NCBI GenBank assembly: GCA_004194705.1
Contig: SADC01000007.1
Coordinates: forward strand, 351,568-415,567
Length of the DNA: 64,000 nt
Origin: Ditylenchus dipsaci
Lineage: Eukaryota; Nematoda; Chromadorea; Rhabditida; Anguinidae
Reading direction: 5' to 3'
A program made the translations under genes and the position numbers. How positions within the stretch are numbered: the first letter of the stretch is position 1; every line of letters starts with the position of its first letter. Under the pieces are notes generated by a model that searched no databases, was not told where the DNA came from, and saw only the letters and a list, made by a program, of their open reading frames with translations. Positions 24,183 through 34,202 of this stretch are shown piece after piece.

Positions 24183-24544
24183 CAGTCGAACCTGGATAAC
24201 CGGACACCACTGGGTGCTTGCCCAAGGTGTCCGGTTATCGGAGGTGTGGGAACCAAGAGCTGAAAAAAGGTTTGAAAAAGTTTTATCATTTTTCTGTTTA
24301 ATGTGTGGTACTAGATTGTAGAACGCTACCTCTCGGTGCTTTATGGTGCTTTATATAAAGATGGTGCTTTATAGAAAATATACAACCAGACCGTGATACA
24401 AGTACTCAGATAGCAGTAATTATGCATCGAGGTCTTTTTTGACTGAATTTTAGTTAAAGCCAACCAAATTGACTCATTTTCGTGTGTCGGCAAATCAAGG
24501 GTGTCGTTAAATCGGCAGGCCAGCTCAGGACATTAACTTGTAGG

Positions 24545-24905
24545 AAAGTAATATTTCCAGGAAAAGGCCCTTCTAGGAAAACATGCATATAGGAAAAGGC
24601 CAGGCTAGGACAATTCACATTTGGACAATGACATGTTTGGACAGTAGACCCTAGGACAATCGACTCTAGGACAGTGGCTTTTTTGCAAAAGCGCCTATCA
24701 GGAAAAGGGAACCTAGGACAATGTACTCTAGGAAAATGACGTCTTCGAAAAAGAGCCTTTTAGGAAAATGGACACTAGGACAATTTACTCTAGGACAATC
24801 GCCTCTTTGGAAAATGGACACTAGGACAATGGACACTAGGAAAATTGCATTTTAGGACAATTTACAGAAGGAAAATGGACAACAGGACAAGAGACTATAG
24901 GACAT
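24545..24905. repeat. TAGGACAATGGAC / TAGGAAAATGGAC word array
   Basis: About 25 irregular copies of a 14-17-base word alternate GACAAT and GAAAAT. A few inverted words (GATTGTCC, CATTGTCC) follow at about 24980-25005, suggesting an eroded second arm. Confidence 0.8.
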
Positions 24906-25080
24906 ACTATTTTCAGACCATAAAGTGATGTTATAACGTTTTAGAGAGTTAAAAATTGTCCAAAAGGGGCTTTTCCAGAAAGACGATTGTCCTATTGTCC
25001 ATTGTCGAAAGCGAAGGAAAGCGAAAGGGAAAGCCGGAAAGCCGCGAAGGAAAGGGAAAGCCGAAAGCGAAGCGGAAGGA

Positions 25081-25290
25081 ATGGAGATAGAAGATGTGGA
25101 GCCGGAATCGCCGCCAGTCACAATTCGTGAAGCTAATGAATATTTGAAGGGGGTTCAGCGCTTCCTGGATCGAAACCCAAGCGCCACAATGCAGAGAATG
25201 TGCGACGGAATGGATGACTTCCTGGTTGAGAAAAGAATGGAGAAACTCAGGCAGAAGAACATATTGGAATATTTTGCGCCTGATCCATGA
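25081..25290 (+). pseudogene. C-terminal remnant of a second pogo/Tigger-type transposase
   Basis: 69 residues: an acidic start, VTIREANEYLKGVQRFLDRN, a helical segment and the terminal QKNILEYFAPDP. The pattern parallels the remnant at 21575-21829 but the sequence is clearly different, so these are separate transposase lineages. The ATG at 25081 is only the first in frame. No catalytic core is seen upstream, where the GGAAAGC-rich repeat and the word array lie. Confidence 0.7.
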
Positions 25291-25375
25291 TTGTGTTGAT
25301 GTTATGTTGAATAGAGGCTCTCTTCGTGGAAACCCCGATTTAAAGGGGGGAAAAGCCATTTAGGTTTGAAAAAGT

Positions 25376-25432
25376 GGCTCCGATGGCGCAGTGGATGTGC
25401 GTTTGGGTTTTTCGGTCAAAAGTGGTGCATAG
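25376..25432 (+). repeat. tRNA-like relic
   Basis: GGCTCCGATGGCGCAGTGG resembles a tRNA 5' half with A-box. The B-box equivalent (AGGTTAAATTC) is degenerate and the acceptor does not close. Confidence 0.35.
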
Positions 25433-25559
25433 GTTAAATTCTTAATTAAGATAAAGCTGCCGAAAATACGGATCATGACCCCGATTTAAGCTACATCCCG
25501 ATTTAAGCTACACCTGGGCTCGGTCCGCAGGGTGTAGCTTAAATCGGGGTTCGACTGTA

Positions 25560-25870
25560 CGTCCAAAACATGTCAAAATTTACTTTTTTACGTTTTGCCA
25601 TAAAAGTGCCCCTTTTTCCCTTCCTCTCCCAATACAGCCCTTATTCCCTTAAAAATTCAAAAGTCGCCAATTTAAAAGATTTTTTTTTCAAATTTTTCTG
25701 AAATTTTACCTTGGGGACCAAGGCCAACCGAAAAAAATTTTTTTCGTTTTCACGGAATCTGATGATCATTTCCCGTAAAAATCCGGGTCGAGAAACACGA
25801 ATATGCAATCGGTTTTCAAAAATTCACCTTGAAAGTGGGTCAGCCGTGGGGGAGGGGCCAAGTAAAGTGT
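25560..25870 (+). repeat. Dispersed repeat R1, copy 1
   Basis: Shares long stretches with 50805-51115, including CTCCCAATACAGCCCTTA and CCCGTAAAAATCCGGGTCG, in the same orientation. No ends or ORF identified. Confidence 0.7.
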
Positions 25871-25968
25871 GACAGAACATAGTTTTGTTGACTGGGGCCT
25901 ACCGCATATGAAAAACTCTGGTATGCATACATTTTTATGCATTCAGAGTCACTTTCGAATGATTTGCG

Positions 25969-26081
25969 TCTAAGGTATGTGGGTGTGCGCATCTCAACCC
26001 CAAGCAACTAAGCCCCCTGCGCCCCGGCGCGCAGGGGGCTTAGTAGGTTAGAGATGCGCGCGCGCACTTACCTTAGACATA
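25969..26081. repeat. GC-rich hairpin with GTCTAAGGTA ends
   Basis: CTAAGCCCCCTGCGCC pairs with GGCGCGCAGGGGGCTTAG around 26009-26043. Outer arms (GTCTAAGGTA... ACCTTAGAC) extend the stem. It is the most GC-rich hairpin in the window. Confidence 0.7.
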
Positions 26082-26185
26082 ATTCCAACGAAACCTCTTG
26101 AACAAAAATGCATTTAGAGGCTCTTTTTGCCCAGCTCCAGTGACCAAAACATGCCAAAACAGGCAAATGGTCGAAATTCCTAAAG

Positions 26186-26405
26186 TTTTAGCATCGTCGT
26201 GTAGCCCAGGATCTCAGCTTTCTAACGAACTATCAAACTGAAGGAAAAAATTTCATGAATGAAAATATTTAAGGATTTCAAAAAGATAGCTGTAGCCTTT
26301 TTTCCAATCCCTAATCTCTATTTTTCGAACAATTGTCCATATTATTCAGCGGAGTTTGATGGCTCGTTAGAAAGCTGAGATTCTGAGCTACACGAGAATG
26401 CTAAA
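26186..26405. mobile_element. MITE family B, copy 2
   Basis: TTTTAGCATCGTCGTGTAGC at the left and the complement of TTTTAGCATTCTCGTGTAGC at the right, with the AGGATCTCAGCTTTC motif shared with 11372-11545. Confidence 0.75.
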
Positions 26406-26924
26406 AAAAATTAAAATTAACACGAAAACTCGAAGAGAAATGCAAATGATAAATTAGTCGGAAAAAAGAGTGTTTTAGTCGGAAAAAAAGTATTGTCCTT
26501 TCTGAATTCCTTCAAAAAATTACCTAAAAATAGAATTGCAATAGAAGACTAATCAACCTTTTTGGATGGATTTTTGGGGGAGGAGTTTTTTTGGAGGAAT
26601 TAAAAAATTCTAATATTGATGATGCTAATTTTTCTTTAATTCTACGCAGTGTGGGGAAAACAGTTAATTTTAACTGGATTTTGAAAATTAGTTAAAAATA
26701 ACTAATTTGAAAAATAGTTAATTTTAACTGATTTTAAATTTTAGTTAAAATTAACTGAAACCCAAATCCAGTTAAAAATAGTTAAAATTCTTTATCTTTT
26801 TGCTTCTTTTGTCTTTTTAAGTACTTTTCAGTGTTTTTAGTGCTTTTCTCGTGCTTCTCATGGTCCAAAACTTCCAAGATGGCTAATTGCAGTCATAAAA
26901 AAAAGAAAAAATTTTTTGCCTCGT

Positions 26925-27002
26925 GCCAGACTCGAACTCGAGCAAAAGTTTTTTTTTTGGCCGCCCTTGACCACTAGGCCATAGAGACTCATCTCTGAGA
27001 GA
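26925..27002 (-). repeat. tRNA-derived segment, left arm
   Basis: On the minus strand it carries the A-box-like TGGCCTAGTGGTCAAGG and B-box-like GAGTTCGAGTCTGG, spaced as in a tRNA gene and separated by a T-rich loop. It looks like a SINE head or tRNA pseudogene caught in the foldback arm. Confidence 0.5.
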
Positions 27003-27308
27003 GACCATTTCGATAACATATATTAACATGGATTTCTTTTGCGAAATATTAAGCAATTTTCTGTTTGTACAACTGTCTCAAGTGAATAAGTGTTGCTGTA
27101 GTTAATGGATGATGCGAAGATGAATACGATCATAATATGACACAAAAATCTGCTTATGTTTAATTTGCTAGCTTGCGAGCTCTAGGCAAACAGTCGCTAG
27201 AAGACTAAGGAACACTAAAGCGAGAAAAGAAATCCATGTTAATATATGTTATCGAAATGGTCTCTCTCCAGTGGATCGTAGATGCTTGGAAATCACTTCC
27301 GGTTGCGG

Positions 27309-27387
27309 ATGAGATGAGTCTCTATGGCCTAGTGGTCAAGGGCGGCCAAAAAAAAAAACTTTTGCTCGAGTTCGAGTCTGGCACGAG
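27309..27387 (+). repeat. tRNA-derived segment, right arm
   Basis: Mirror of the left-arm segment with the same A- and B-boxes. Directly before it lies a 43-base patch identical to pogo-like transposase sequence (27266-27308), absent from the left arm. Confidence 0.5.
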
Positions 27388-27666
27388 GCAAAAAATTTTC
27401 TTTTTTTTATGACTGCAATTAACCATCTTGGAAGTTTTGGACCATGAGAAGCACGAGAAAAGCACTAAAAACACTGAAAAGTACTTAAAAAGACAAAAGA
27501 AGCAAAAAGATAAAGAATTTTAACTATTTTTAACTGGATTTGGGTTTCAGTTAATTTTAACTAAAATTTAAAATCAGTTAAAATTAACTATTTTTCAAAT
27601 TAGTTATTTTTAACTAATTTTCAAAATCCAGTTAAAGTTAACTGTTTTCCCCACACTGATTCTACG

Positions 27667-28089
27667 CAAGTTTGTCTGACATTACAACACCGCATTAAAA
27701 CCCACATTGAAAAAGCACAAAACTTGGGGTAATTCTTTCGTGTCGAGACTATCTCCTTAACAGCTTTCACCCCTTCTTTTAAGAGCTATTCAAATGTCTT
27801 TAGGTGGAATCGTCGTCCAATGACACCAGAAAAAACTGAACAACTTGCTAAATTGATGAAGGAATTCAAGGATAAGACCAGCCAACCGAAGTAAAGGTGC
27901 GTTGACGTTATGTCCTTTTGTCCCATTTTGTCCTAAATCTCTTTTCTTATAAAACCTCATAAAGAAGCACCGAAATATTAGTCCAGTCCTAGATTACCCC
28001 GGAAAAAGTGTATGCAGATTCGACTGCAGTTGCAAACTTGAGCGACTTAAAGTAAGACAGACTGGGAGGGGGGTGGGGTTGGGGGTGGT
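27667..28089. other. No gene seen
   Basis: Unique sequence. The exon-like phrase around 27800-27893 (GACACCAGAAAAAACTGAAC...) is too short to call. Confidence 0.3.
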
Positions 28090-28838
28090 TATCTTGACTA
28101 GAAAATAGGATTTTGCCAACCTCTCAGTTAATTTAATTTTTCTTTTCAACTTGTTAATTTTTTTACACCAATCGAAATTGTCATGAATCCACCCGACAAA
28201 AACACACATTAGATCGTAATTTCGAAATAAAACTTTTTTCGGAAAAATTTGCCTCGGTCCAATTCAGGTGCGTCCTGGTAGTTTTAGAACTGATCAGAAC
28301 TTTTTTCATGGGTGTTCTTTCTTTCACGTTTTCATGGGTGCTTTAGTGAACATGATTTCATACAAACCTATACTCAAAATGACGCCAGAAAGCAGGGCTA
28401 CATTTTTAATAAAAGCTTGCAAATGACTATGAATGAAAACCAAATTCTGAAAAAGGTGTATGGGATTTTCTGGAATTTTTTTTTTAGAAATTTGTATTTT
28501 TCGCAAATTTTGCAAGCATAGTCATATGTTTTTTTACACTCAAAGTGTAGCCCTGCTTTCTACCGGCATTTTAAGTATAGTCTTGTGTATAATCATGTTC
28601 ACTAGACCACCGACAAAAACATAGGTTCTGAAATAGTTCCGAAAACTACCAGTAAGCCCCTGAATTGGATCAGGGCCAATGTTTTCAAAAAAAAATTATT
28701 CCTAAATTTGGATCTGATGTGTTTTTTGTCGGGTGGACTCATAAAAATATCGATCGATGTGAAAAAATTAAGAGGTTTGAAATAAAGAATAAAATTAACT
28801 GACATTTGAAAAATTCCAATTTTCTAGTCATAATATCC
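28090..28838. mobile_element. Long-arm palindromic element
   Basis: Arms of roughly 350 bases pair from TTGACTAGAAAA / TTTTCTAGTCA through ATCCACCCGACAAAAACAC / GTTTTTTGTCGGGTGG to AGCAGGGCTACA / TGTAGCCCTGCTTTC. The AGGGCTACA word is shared with the foldback at 60920-61810. No target duplication resolved. Confidence 0.7.
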
Positions 28839-28861
28839 ATGCCCTAAAGTCTGTCCTAAAG

Positions 28862-28925
28862 GGTGAGGAAACTTTATATACGCATCGCCTAGGGTCAAAT
28901 ATTCAAATCACCCTAGGTGCACATC
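28862..28925 (+). repeat. tRNA-like relic, family with 60690-60755
   Basis: GGGTGA pairs with TCACCC about 50 bases on. The shared block AAACTTTATATACGCATCGCC recurs at about 60698-60718, followed there by a better B-box (AGGTTCGACTACC). Both are probably SINE heads or tRNA relics. Confidence 0.4.
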
Positions 28926-29459
28926 CTATTTATTTATTCTACTTTTTAGCAAGTTCACTGACTTCCAGAGCCAAAAACTATCGAGGAATCGATTGGAATT
29001 ATTTTTAGCACTGCTGTCACAAGATCCACTAATTTTGGGATTTCATGTAAATGACTAGAGGTGTGCATTCGGCCTCGGGAGGGATTTCGGGATCGGGATT
29101 GGGACTAAAAAATCATTCGGGATCGGGATTACGAAAAAAAATCGGGACCCCGTCGGGATCCCGATAAAAATTTCGGGATTGGCCGATCTGTCGAGTCCAT
29201 GATTAATCAGGCAAAATACAGAGTTTCCCAAGAAATTCCACTGATTTCAAGCGTTCACAACTGTTTTCTTGATGCTATTTTACAATTTTGTAAATGTATA
29301 AAGACTAAGCTTCCGATGAAAAAATTTTCGCATGTAAAATAAAAAATACGAGTATTTCCACTGAGGCTTAGACCTTACTTTTCAAGAGGCTATCTACAAA
29401 CCAAGGCCTAAACTACTAGAGGGGGTATTAAGCAAAATGAGTGTTTCTTTTATTTTATA

Positions 29460-30275
29460 CCGTATTTCCTCTAATAAGCGCCCCGGGCGCTTATTTTTCA
29501 ACCTCCCCTTAGGGGGGGCGCTTATTAGAGCGGGGCCGCTTATTATTTGAACTCTCGGCGCCGAAGGCGCCGCGAAAGTTTGAGAAAATGAATTTTATTC
29601 AAAATTCGATAACAACACAAATCAGCAAACAATCAGACAATGTGGTAGCTTGGTTTAATAACATCAAGATCATCGTTTTCAAAATGAAGAGATTCGTCGC
29701 TGATCTAGCCATTTTCTTCGTCTTCTTCCTCGTTCTTTTCTTCCGCCCCAGCCGCCTGTCGAACCGAAGAGCGCGCCGCTAGCAGTTCAAACTGTCTCTG
29801 TGGAATCGGTCCATTTTCCTTGAAGCAGTGAATTTGATTGTCTTCGCTCCTATTATGTCAGACAGTGATCCCGCTATCGGAAAAGAAAAAATTCTGTTTG
29901 CAAAGAAAGGAAAAAACAAATCCTGGAATGACTTGGCAATGGCCGCAACCGGAAGTGATTTCCAAGCATCTACGATCCACTGGAGATAGACATCCATCGA
30001 AGGCGCTTTTTGGATTGCCTCCGGACTTGAATTCCTGTTCAGCGTCAATGGCCATCCATCTATCACAAATTTTAATAGAAATTGAAATTCTGCAATAAAA
30101 ATCAATTCTCCGAAAATAGCAATTCATACTAGCTAAAATGGCCTTGATGGGGGGGGGTGCGCTTATTAGAGCGGGGGCGCTTATTTTTCAACCTCGCTCT
30201 AGGGGGGGGGGGAGAGGGGCGCTTATTAGAGCAAGGGCGCTTATTACAGCGGGGCGCTTATTAGAGGAAATACGG
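29460..30275. mobile_element. Family-P pogo-like element with transposase remnant, nested in hAT
   Basis: TA-flanked; CCGTATTTCCTCTAATAAGC to its complement at the right. GCGCTTATT words repeat subterminally. The coding remnant shows that the CCGTATT-ended MITEs derive from a pogo-like transposon. Confidence 0.8.
29640..30050 (-). pseudogene. Pogo-like transposase, distal part only
   Basis: Reading leftwards, MDVYLQWIVDAWKSLPVA then IAKSF matches the W-x-x-x-A-W...I...SF-x-x-C-G-I block found just after the DDE core in pogo/Tigger transposases. After frame shifts, GPIPQRQFELLAARSS and an acidic tail (EEKNEEEDEENG) follow. The catalytic core and N-terminal DNA-binding domain are missing. The copy at 45930-46560 shares the same residues. 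Confidence 0.7.
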
Positions 30276-30708
30276 TAGGAGGATATTTACAGAAAAATTT
30301 GCTAGAAAATTATCATCGCAAGCTTTATTTACAAAATATCGAATTCACTTCACGACAAAAAGTTATAAACATCTAAAATCGGTAGAACTTTTTGAGACTT
30401 CCTTTTCGCATAAATTGCTGTCATACAGAGCGAAAACTATTAAACTTGGTGGAATAATTGGCAGGACCTGTCAGATTCAAAATATGTCCAAAAAAGAGAA
30501 AAATAAATTTAAAAAACCGCAAAATCATGAAAAAATAAAAATATTTCTGGCCAAAAATGCTTTAAAAATGCTCATCGGAATTTGGCAATTTTCGGGATCG
30601 GGATTATCGAAATCGATCGGGATGGATTCGGGATCAGGATTCAGCACCAAAATCTTCGGAATCGGGATCCCGTTCGGGAGGGATCCCGTGCACATCTCTA
30701 TAAATGAC

Positions 30709-31360
30709 CATCAAAGTAGAGGATGGCATGGAATCTGACATCGTTGTATATTTTTTAAATTTAAATTCTCACTACATATTTACTTTTTCCCTGTAAAATA
30801 GCTCAAACCAAAGCCCAGAATCTTGGCTACATTTGAGTATATTAAACGTGACACTTGTAGAAAAAGTCAGAAAATATCAATCAAACCAGTTAAAGAAAAC
30901 CCCGAAAAACAATCGATTTTCGAAAAATAACCTGTCTTAGCCTATAAATAATAAGCACCAGCGGGTGTGAAACCCTGCGCTGATAATTCTGTCGGATAGC
31001 CAATAGTGTGAGGATCATTTCGACAACAAACTTGTGAATAAGAAAAGAAATAAATAAGCTGTGCACCCCGGTGGTCACGAACCGTCGACCCTACGCGATA
31101 CGTACATAAAGTATCCTCCCCTTTTAAAGGGTCATATCACTTATAAAAGAGGCATAATGCTCGCGTTCCACCACAACCCCACGAGGTGTAGAAACAAAAA
31201 TTTGCGTTTCGGGGAGTTTGTCAAAAAGCATATAAAACGGGTATGAGTTCAACCACAGGGGCACAAGACAAGTTATGATTTTTTGTGATTAAATACCAAA
31301 AACTTCAAAAACTGAGCTAATGAGTGAAAAAATATTTCTAAAGTTTGCATCACAAAACAC
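30709..31360. other. No gene seen
   Basis: Unique DNA immediately downstream of the synthetase-like gene; no repeat noticed. Confidence 0.35.
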
Positions 31361-31366
31361 TTTATT
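31361..31366 (-). promoter_or_regulatory. Polyadenylation signal overlapping a stop codon
   Basis: The minus-strand hexamer AATAAA contains the TAA stop of the synthetase-like gene (31362-31364). The 3' UTR must be very short if this signal is used. Confidence 0.55.
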
Positions 31367-32694
31367 TGCACAGATAACAGCTAACAAATGAATCTAGGTC
31401 AAACTCAACAAAAAGCATCTGAATAAATTCTGAATTTTTCTTTACATCGTACCGGCAGTTGATTCTTCTAGACACAAAGTCGCCCAATTGAGAGATGCGG
31501 ACCAGCTTGACCACTGCATTAGAATTCAAATTAGCCAAAATCCAAGCAGCAGAACCCTCACAGAGTTGCAGTTCAGCAGGTCGAATCGACTTGAACTCCA
31601 ATCCCAACTTATGTTGATGAAATAAGCTGGCAGCCACCTTCTGCACTGAGTCAATGATAGATTTGGAGGCAGGTTCTTGAGCAGGCGAGAAACACAGCAA
31701 GGAGTACACATTCCTCTGACCGAAGACTTTACTATTGCTGGCTTTTGAATACTTTGCACCCGCTGAGAAGAAGACTAATGGCCATTTCTTGGACTTGGCA
31801 TTGGAGGGCGCTGACCAAGAAAGCAGGCCACCATGCTCGGCAGTGAAACACCTTAAAAGTTCTTGTTAATAAAAAGTTACGCAGCACTAGTCGAATAGCA
31901 GAACTAACCGACAACAGACAAGTTAGAGGTTCCAACACCACCAATAGCCAGGGGAAAATCCTCATAATTCATATTGCAGGCTTCTAATAATGCGGGTCTA
32001 ACCATGTAGTGAGGAGAGAGACGAATAGGTGATAGATCAGTTGCGGAAGAGAAGAGCTTGTCCAATTGCCTTTCCAAAAGCATCAACACTGCAGCTGGCT
32101 GATCGGTTTCTCTTAGCTCTGCCAATTCCACACCTTGATCTTCCACCAAGAAAGAAGTATAAGTTTCATCTTGAAGCGGAGGAAGCAGTTCATTAGGCAA
32201 CCTCAGAGCATTCAACAATCCATCAGAGCTTTTGAATAGTTCACGGCGAAGCTTAGCCCTAAGCAACTTCTGAAAATTTCAAAATTTGAATTTGTCCGAA
32301 ATGCTAGGAACACATACATTTTCATTGAGAGTTTTGGCTTCAAAGCACCTCCACCATTCTGCATATTCTTTAGCCAACTGCTGCACATTTATTTGAATAC
32401 CTCTGGCATTAATGTTCTGCTCCAACTTGGACAAATCTTGAAAACGTTCTCTGAGATCAACGTTCGGATCTGCCATAAAGTCTGTGGAAGCTAGAGAAAT
32501 GGATTCGGCATCACTTCCTTGAACAAATTTGGCGGCTAGATGACGCATTAGACGAGGGGATGGACTTATTCTCATGATAGGCAACTCTGTAAAATAGCTG
32601 TTAGGTAGGAAAATTAGTAAGAAAACAGCTACTTCAATTATTTACCAAAAAAACCAGCAAGGAAGGCACAAAGTACCGCTACAAACGAAGTCAT
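31362..32694 (-). CDS. Seryl-tRNA synthetase-like protein, SLIMP-type, four exons
   Basis: Exons: 32646-32694, 32318-32586, 31909-32269, 31362-31861. Introns are 59, 48 and 47 bases, all GT-AG and in frame, giving 392 residues. The order follows a seryl-tRNA synthetase: a hydrophobic N-terminus (MTSFVAVLCAFLAGFF) that could target mitochondria; an arm-like region with VDLRERFQDLSKLEQNI near residue 50-65; LRLPNELLPPL, as in the loop after the arm; and a C-terminal half ending VRISQLGDFVSRRINCRY, like the motif before class II motif 3 in SerRS. The ATP-binding motif 2 arginine and a proper motif 3 are not recognisable, and the protein is shorter than mitochondrial SerRS. This fits SLIMP, a mitochondrial paralogue without aminoacylation activity. 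A diverged SARS2 is the alternative. Confidence 0.7.
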
Positions 32695-32708
32695 TTTTTA
32701 ACCCATAT

Positions 32709-32730
32709 TTTATTCAACCAATATACAACT
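32709..32730 (-). promoter_or_regulatory. Intercistronic signals: trans-splice-like acceptor and AATAAA
   Basis: Only 67 bases separate the TAF10 stop (32762) from the next ATG (32694). They contain a T-rich tract ending TTGTTGTTGTGTTCAG (AG at 32729-32730), an ideal acceptor 34 bases before the ATG, and minus-strand AATAAA at 32709-32714. The arrangement is typical of an operon resolved by spliced-leader trans-splicing. Confidence 0.5.
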
Positions 32731-32761
32731 GAACACAACAACAAAAAACAATAGTGTGCTT

Positions 32762-33249
32762 TCACTGATAATACGGAGGACGATCTGTGGAAATGCCGTT
32801 TTCTTTCAAAACTGGTTCCAAGAGCTCGTTGTTCAAAGTGAAACGTGTCTCACGAGTGCCCTTGTTGACCTGTCCAAGACCTTTGATTCGAGCCTAAAAC
32901 AATTGACTGAGTAATAGGACTCGAGTATTCTAAGCGCTAGGATATGACCTGCTGCATCGCGTCCAGTGCAATATCCGAAACAAACTTCTGAGCTGCCAAG
33001 GAGAAAAGTCTCACAATTCTGGGATCCGCGTTCGTAATGCCATTCTTACGCATATAGAAGAGAGCCACAGAATCAGGAATAGTCGGCGTATAGCTTCCAA
33101 GTCTTTGAAAAAATCGGCCAGCGAAGTTCCGGGATGAACGTAATTGCCTGAAGACAGAAAAGCTTAACAGACACATCTTAGAAAGAAAAGACAATACCTG
33201 ACTTCATCGATTGAAGCATAGCCGGAGAGATATTGTTCGGGTCAGCCAT
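32762..33249 (-). CDS. TAF10: TAF10, TFIID/SAGA histone-fold subunit (one apparent base missing)
   Basis: Exons: 33198-33249, 32949-33147, 32762-32893, with 50- and 55-base GT-AG introns. The frame gives [17 protein letters not shown], then [18 protein letters not shown], then the signature YTPTIPDSV, the helix [18 protein letters not shown] and the C-terminal [17 protein letters not shown] to DRPPYYQ. TAF10 pairs with TAF3 or TAF8 in TFIID and with SUPT7L in SAGA. The reading frame breaks by one missing base near 33092-33098, between LADFFKDLE and YTPTIPD. Both sides match TAF10, so this is a sequence error or a recent mutation. Restored, it would be about 127 residues, compact for the family. 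An acceptor-like AG lies 22 bases before the ATG. Confidence 0.92.
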
Positions 33250-33271
33250 GGCAAGATGAAGATTTTGTAGT

Positions 33272-33273
33272 CT
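33272..33273 (-). promoter_or_regulatory. Acceptor-like AG upstream of TAF10
   Basis: ATATATTTTAG precedes the TAF10 ATG by 22 bases with no upstream coding exon, consistent with trans-splicing or a 5' UTR intron. Confidence 0.35.
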
Positions 33274-33484
33274 AAAATATATTCAGATTTGTAAAGTTCC
33301 ATTAGTAAAATTCGACACTAGCACACATTTTGAAGCGTACACCGCTGTGTAATTTTTCCGCGTTCAAGAAGATATTGATGAATAGCAATTTCATAGATGT
33401 TTTCGAACTTTGTACTGAACGCCAAACCATTCAAATAATATATTTTTATTTGTCTAATTAGAAGCACTCATTTGAGGCTGTAGG

Positions 33485-33665
33485 CAGGGTGGCCAGATGC
33501 AAAATCTTCAAAGCAGGATTTTGATGTCGAAAAGCAGGATTTTGAAACAAAAATCTGCAAAAAGCAGGAATGAACATAAAATTCCTGCTTTTTCACTGTC
33601 AAAAAGCATATTTCAAAACCAAAAAGCAAAAAATTCCTGCTAAAGCAGGACATCTGGCCACCCTG
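33485..33665. mobile_element. hAT-type foldback MITE with AAAGCAGGA words
   Basis: CAGGGTGGCCAGATG to its exact complement, with a perfect 8-bp duplication GCTGTAGG (33477-33484 and 33666-33673). The arms repeat AAAGCAGGATTTTG. The same word builds the element at 58368-58570, whose ends differ. Confidence 0.9.
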
Positions 33666-33673
33666 GCTGTAGG

Positions 33674-34202
33674 TGAAAACACCCGTGAAAATGTGTAAAT
33701 CGGGTACGCGACAATTCCCCCTGGACAATTCACGCCCCTAGATAATTCACATTACGTTACTTTGTTTATTTACTTTTCTATTTTATCAAACCGTCTAAAT
33801 CACCCAGAATCGGCTTTACTTATTTAGTTAACTCTGACTCGCACCCTCTCTCTCACCCAAAAGGAAAAACTGCTTCTCAGTTTTACTTTCACTCTCACTT
33901 TCAGTGTACCCAATGACTTTTTTTACTCTCACTTTCAGTGAAGATTTCGCAGGAATTTTAATTTTTTAGTCTGAACCAATCAATCAAGTGGTCGTCCACT
34001 TAGATCATTGAGGACCATACCAACAAAATGACATATCATCGGCAACAAAGTCATGATTGAAACTGGCCTTACGGCGCCGTCAAAGTGCAGGGTTTTTTTT
34101 TGGTTCACCCTGTCCAAGAATATCCAAAAATAATTTCGCGATGAGGTCCTCAAAATCACACCCCGGGAAGGTCCCTTGATAGGTCCTATCTAACTTTCTT
34201 AG
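33674..34202. other. Flank between TAF10 and the HAD gene; mariner-like end
   Basis: Unique DNA, then about 34068-34114, where GGCGCCGTCAAAGTGCAGGG and TTTTTTGGTTCACCCTGT resemble the mariner-like ends at 46828 and 56398. No other gene seen. Confidence 0.4.
34201..34202 (+). promoter_or_regulatory. Trans-splice-like acceptor abutting a start codon
   Basis: CTATCTAACTTTCTTAG directly precedes the ATG at 34203, leaving no 5' UTR unless a leader is spliced on. Confidence 0.45.

Larger units (their letters stand above)
24183..25557. mobile_element. Pogo-like composite element
   Basis: TA-flanked. Left end CAGTCGAACCTGGATAACC with its own hairpin (GGACACC... GGTGTCC), right end the complement of CAGTCGAACCCCGATTTAAG. 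The outer 10-11 bases match but the subterminal words differ, so the two ends come from different subfamilies or from recombination. Contents: a TAGGACAAT word array, a transposase C-terminus and a tRNA-like relic. Confidence 0.7.
26647..27658. mobile_element. hAT-type foldback element with tRNA-like segments in both arms
   Basis: The ends CAGTGTGGGGAAAACAG and complement are flanked by a perfect 8-bp duplication ATTCTACG (26639-26646 and 27659-27666). The arms pair over roughly 350 bases: AGTTAAAATTAACT words, then a tRNA-like segment, then CATGGATTTCTTTT. The central spacer is about 200 bases. No coding capacity. Confidence 0.85.
29056..30700. mobile_element. Non-autonomous hAT element with GGGATC-word arms
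   Basis: TAGAGGTGTGCA at the left, TGCACATCTCTA at the right, and a perfect 8-bp duplication TAAATGAC on both sides (29048-29055 and 30701-30708). Subterminal arms repeat TCGGGATCGGGATT. A pogo-like element is inserted at 29460-30275. No hAT transposase is present. Confidence 0.85.

Noticed and set aside
31061..31246. Small plus-strand ORF near the synthetase-like gene
   Set aside because: No homology, no splice or poly(A) context.
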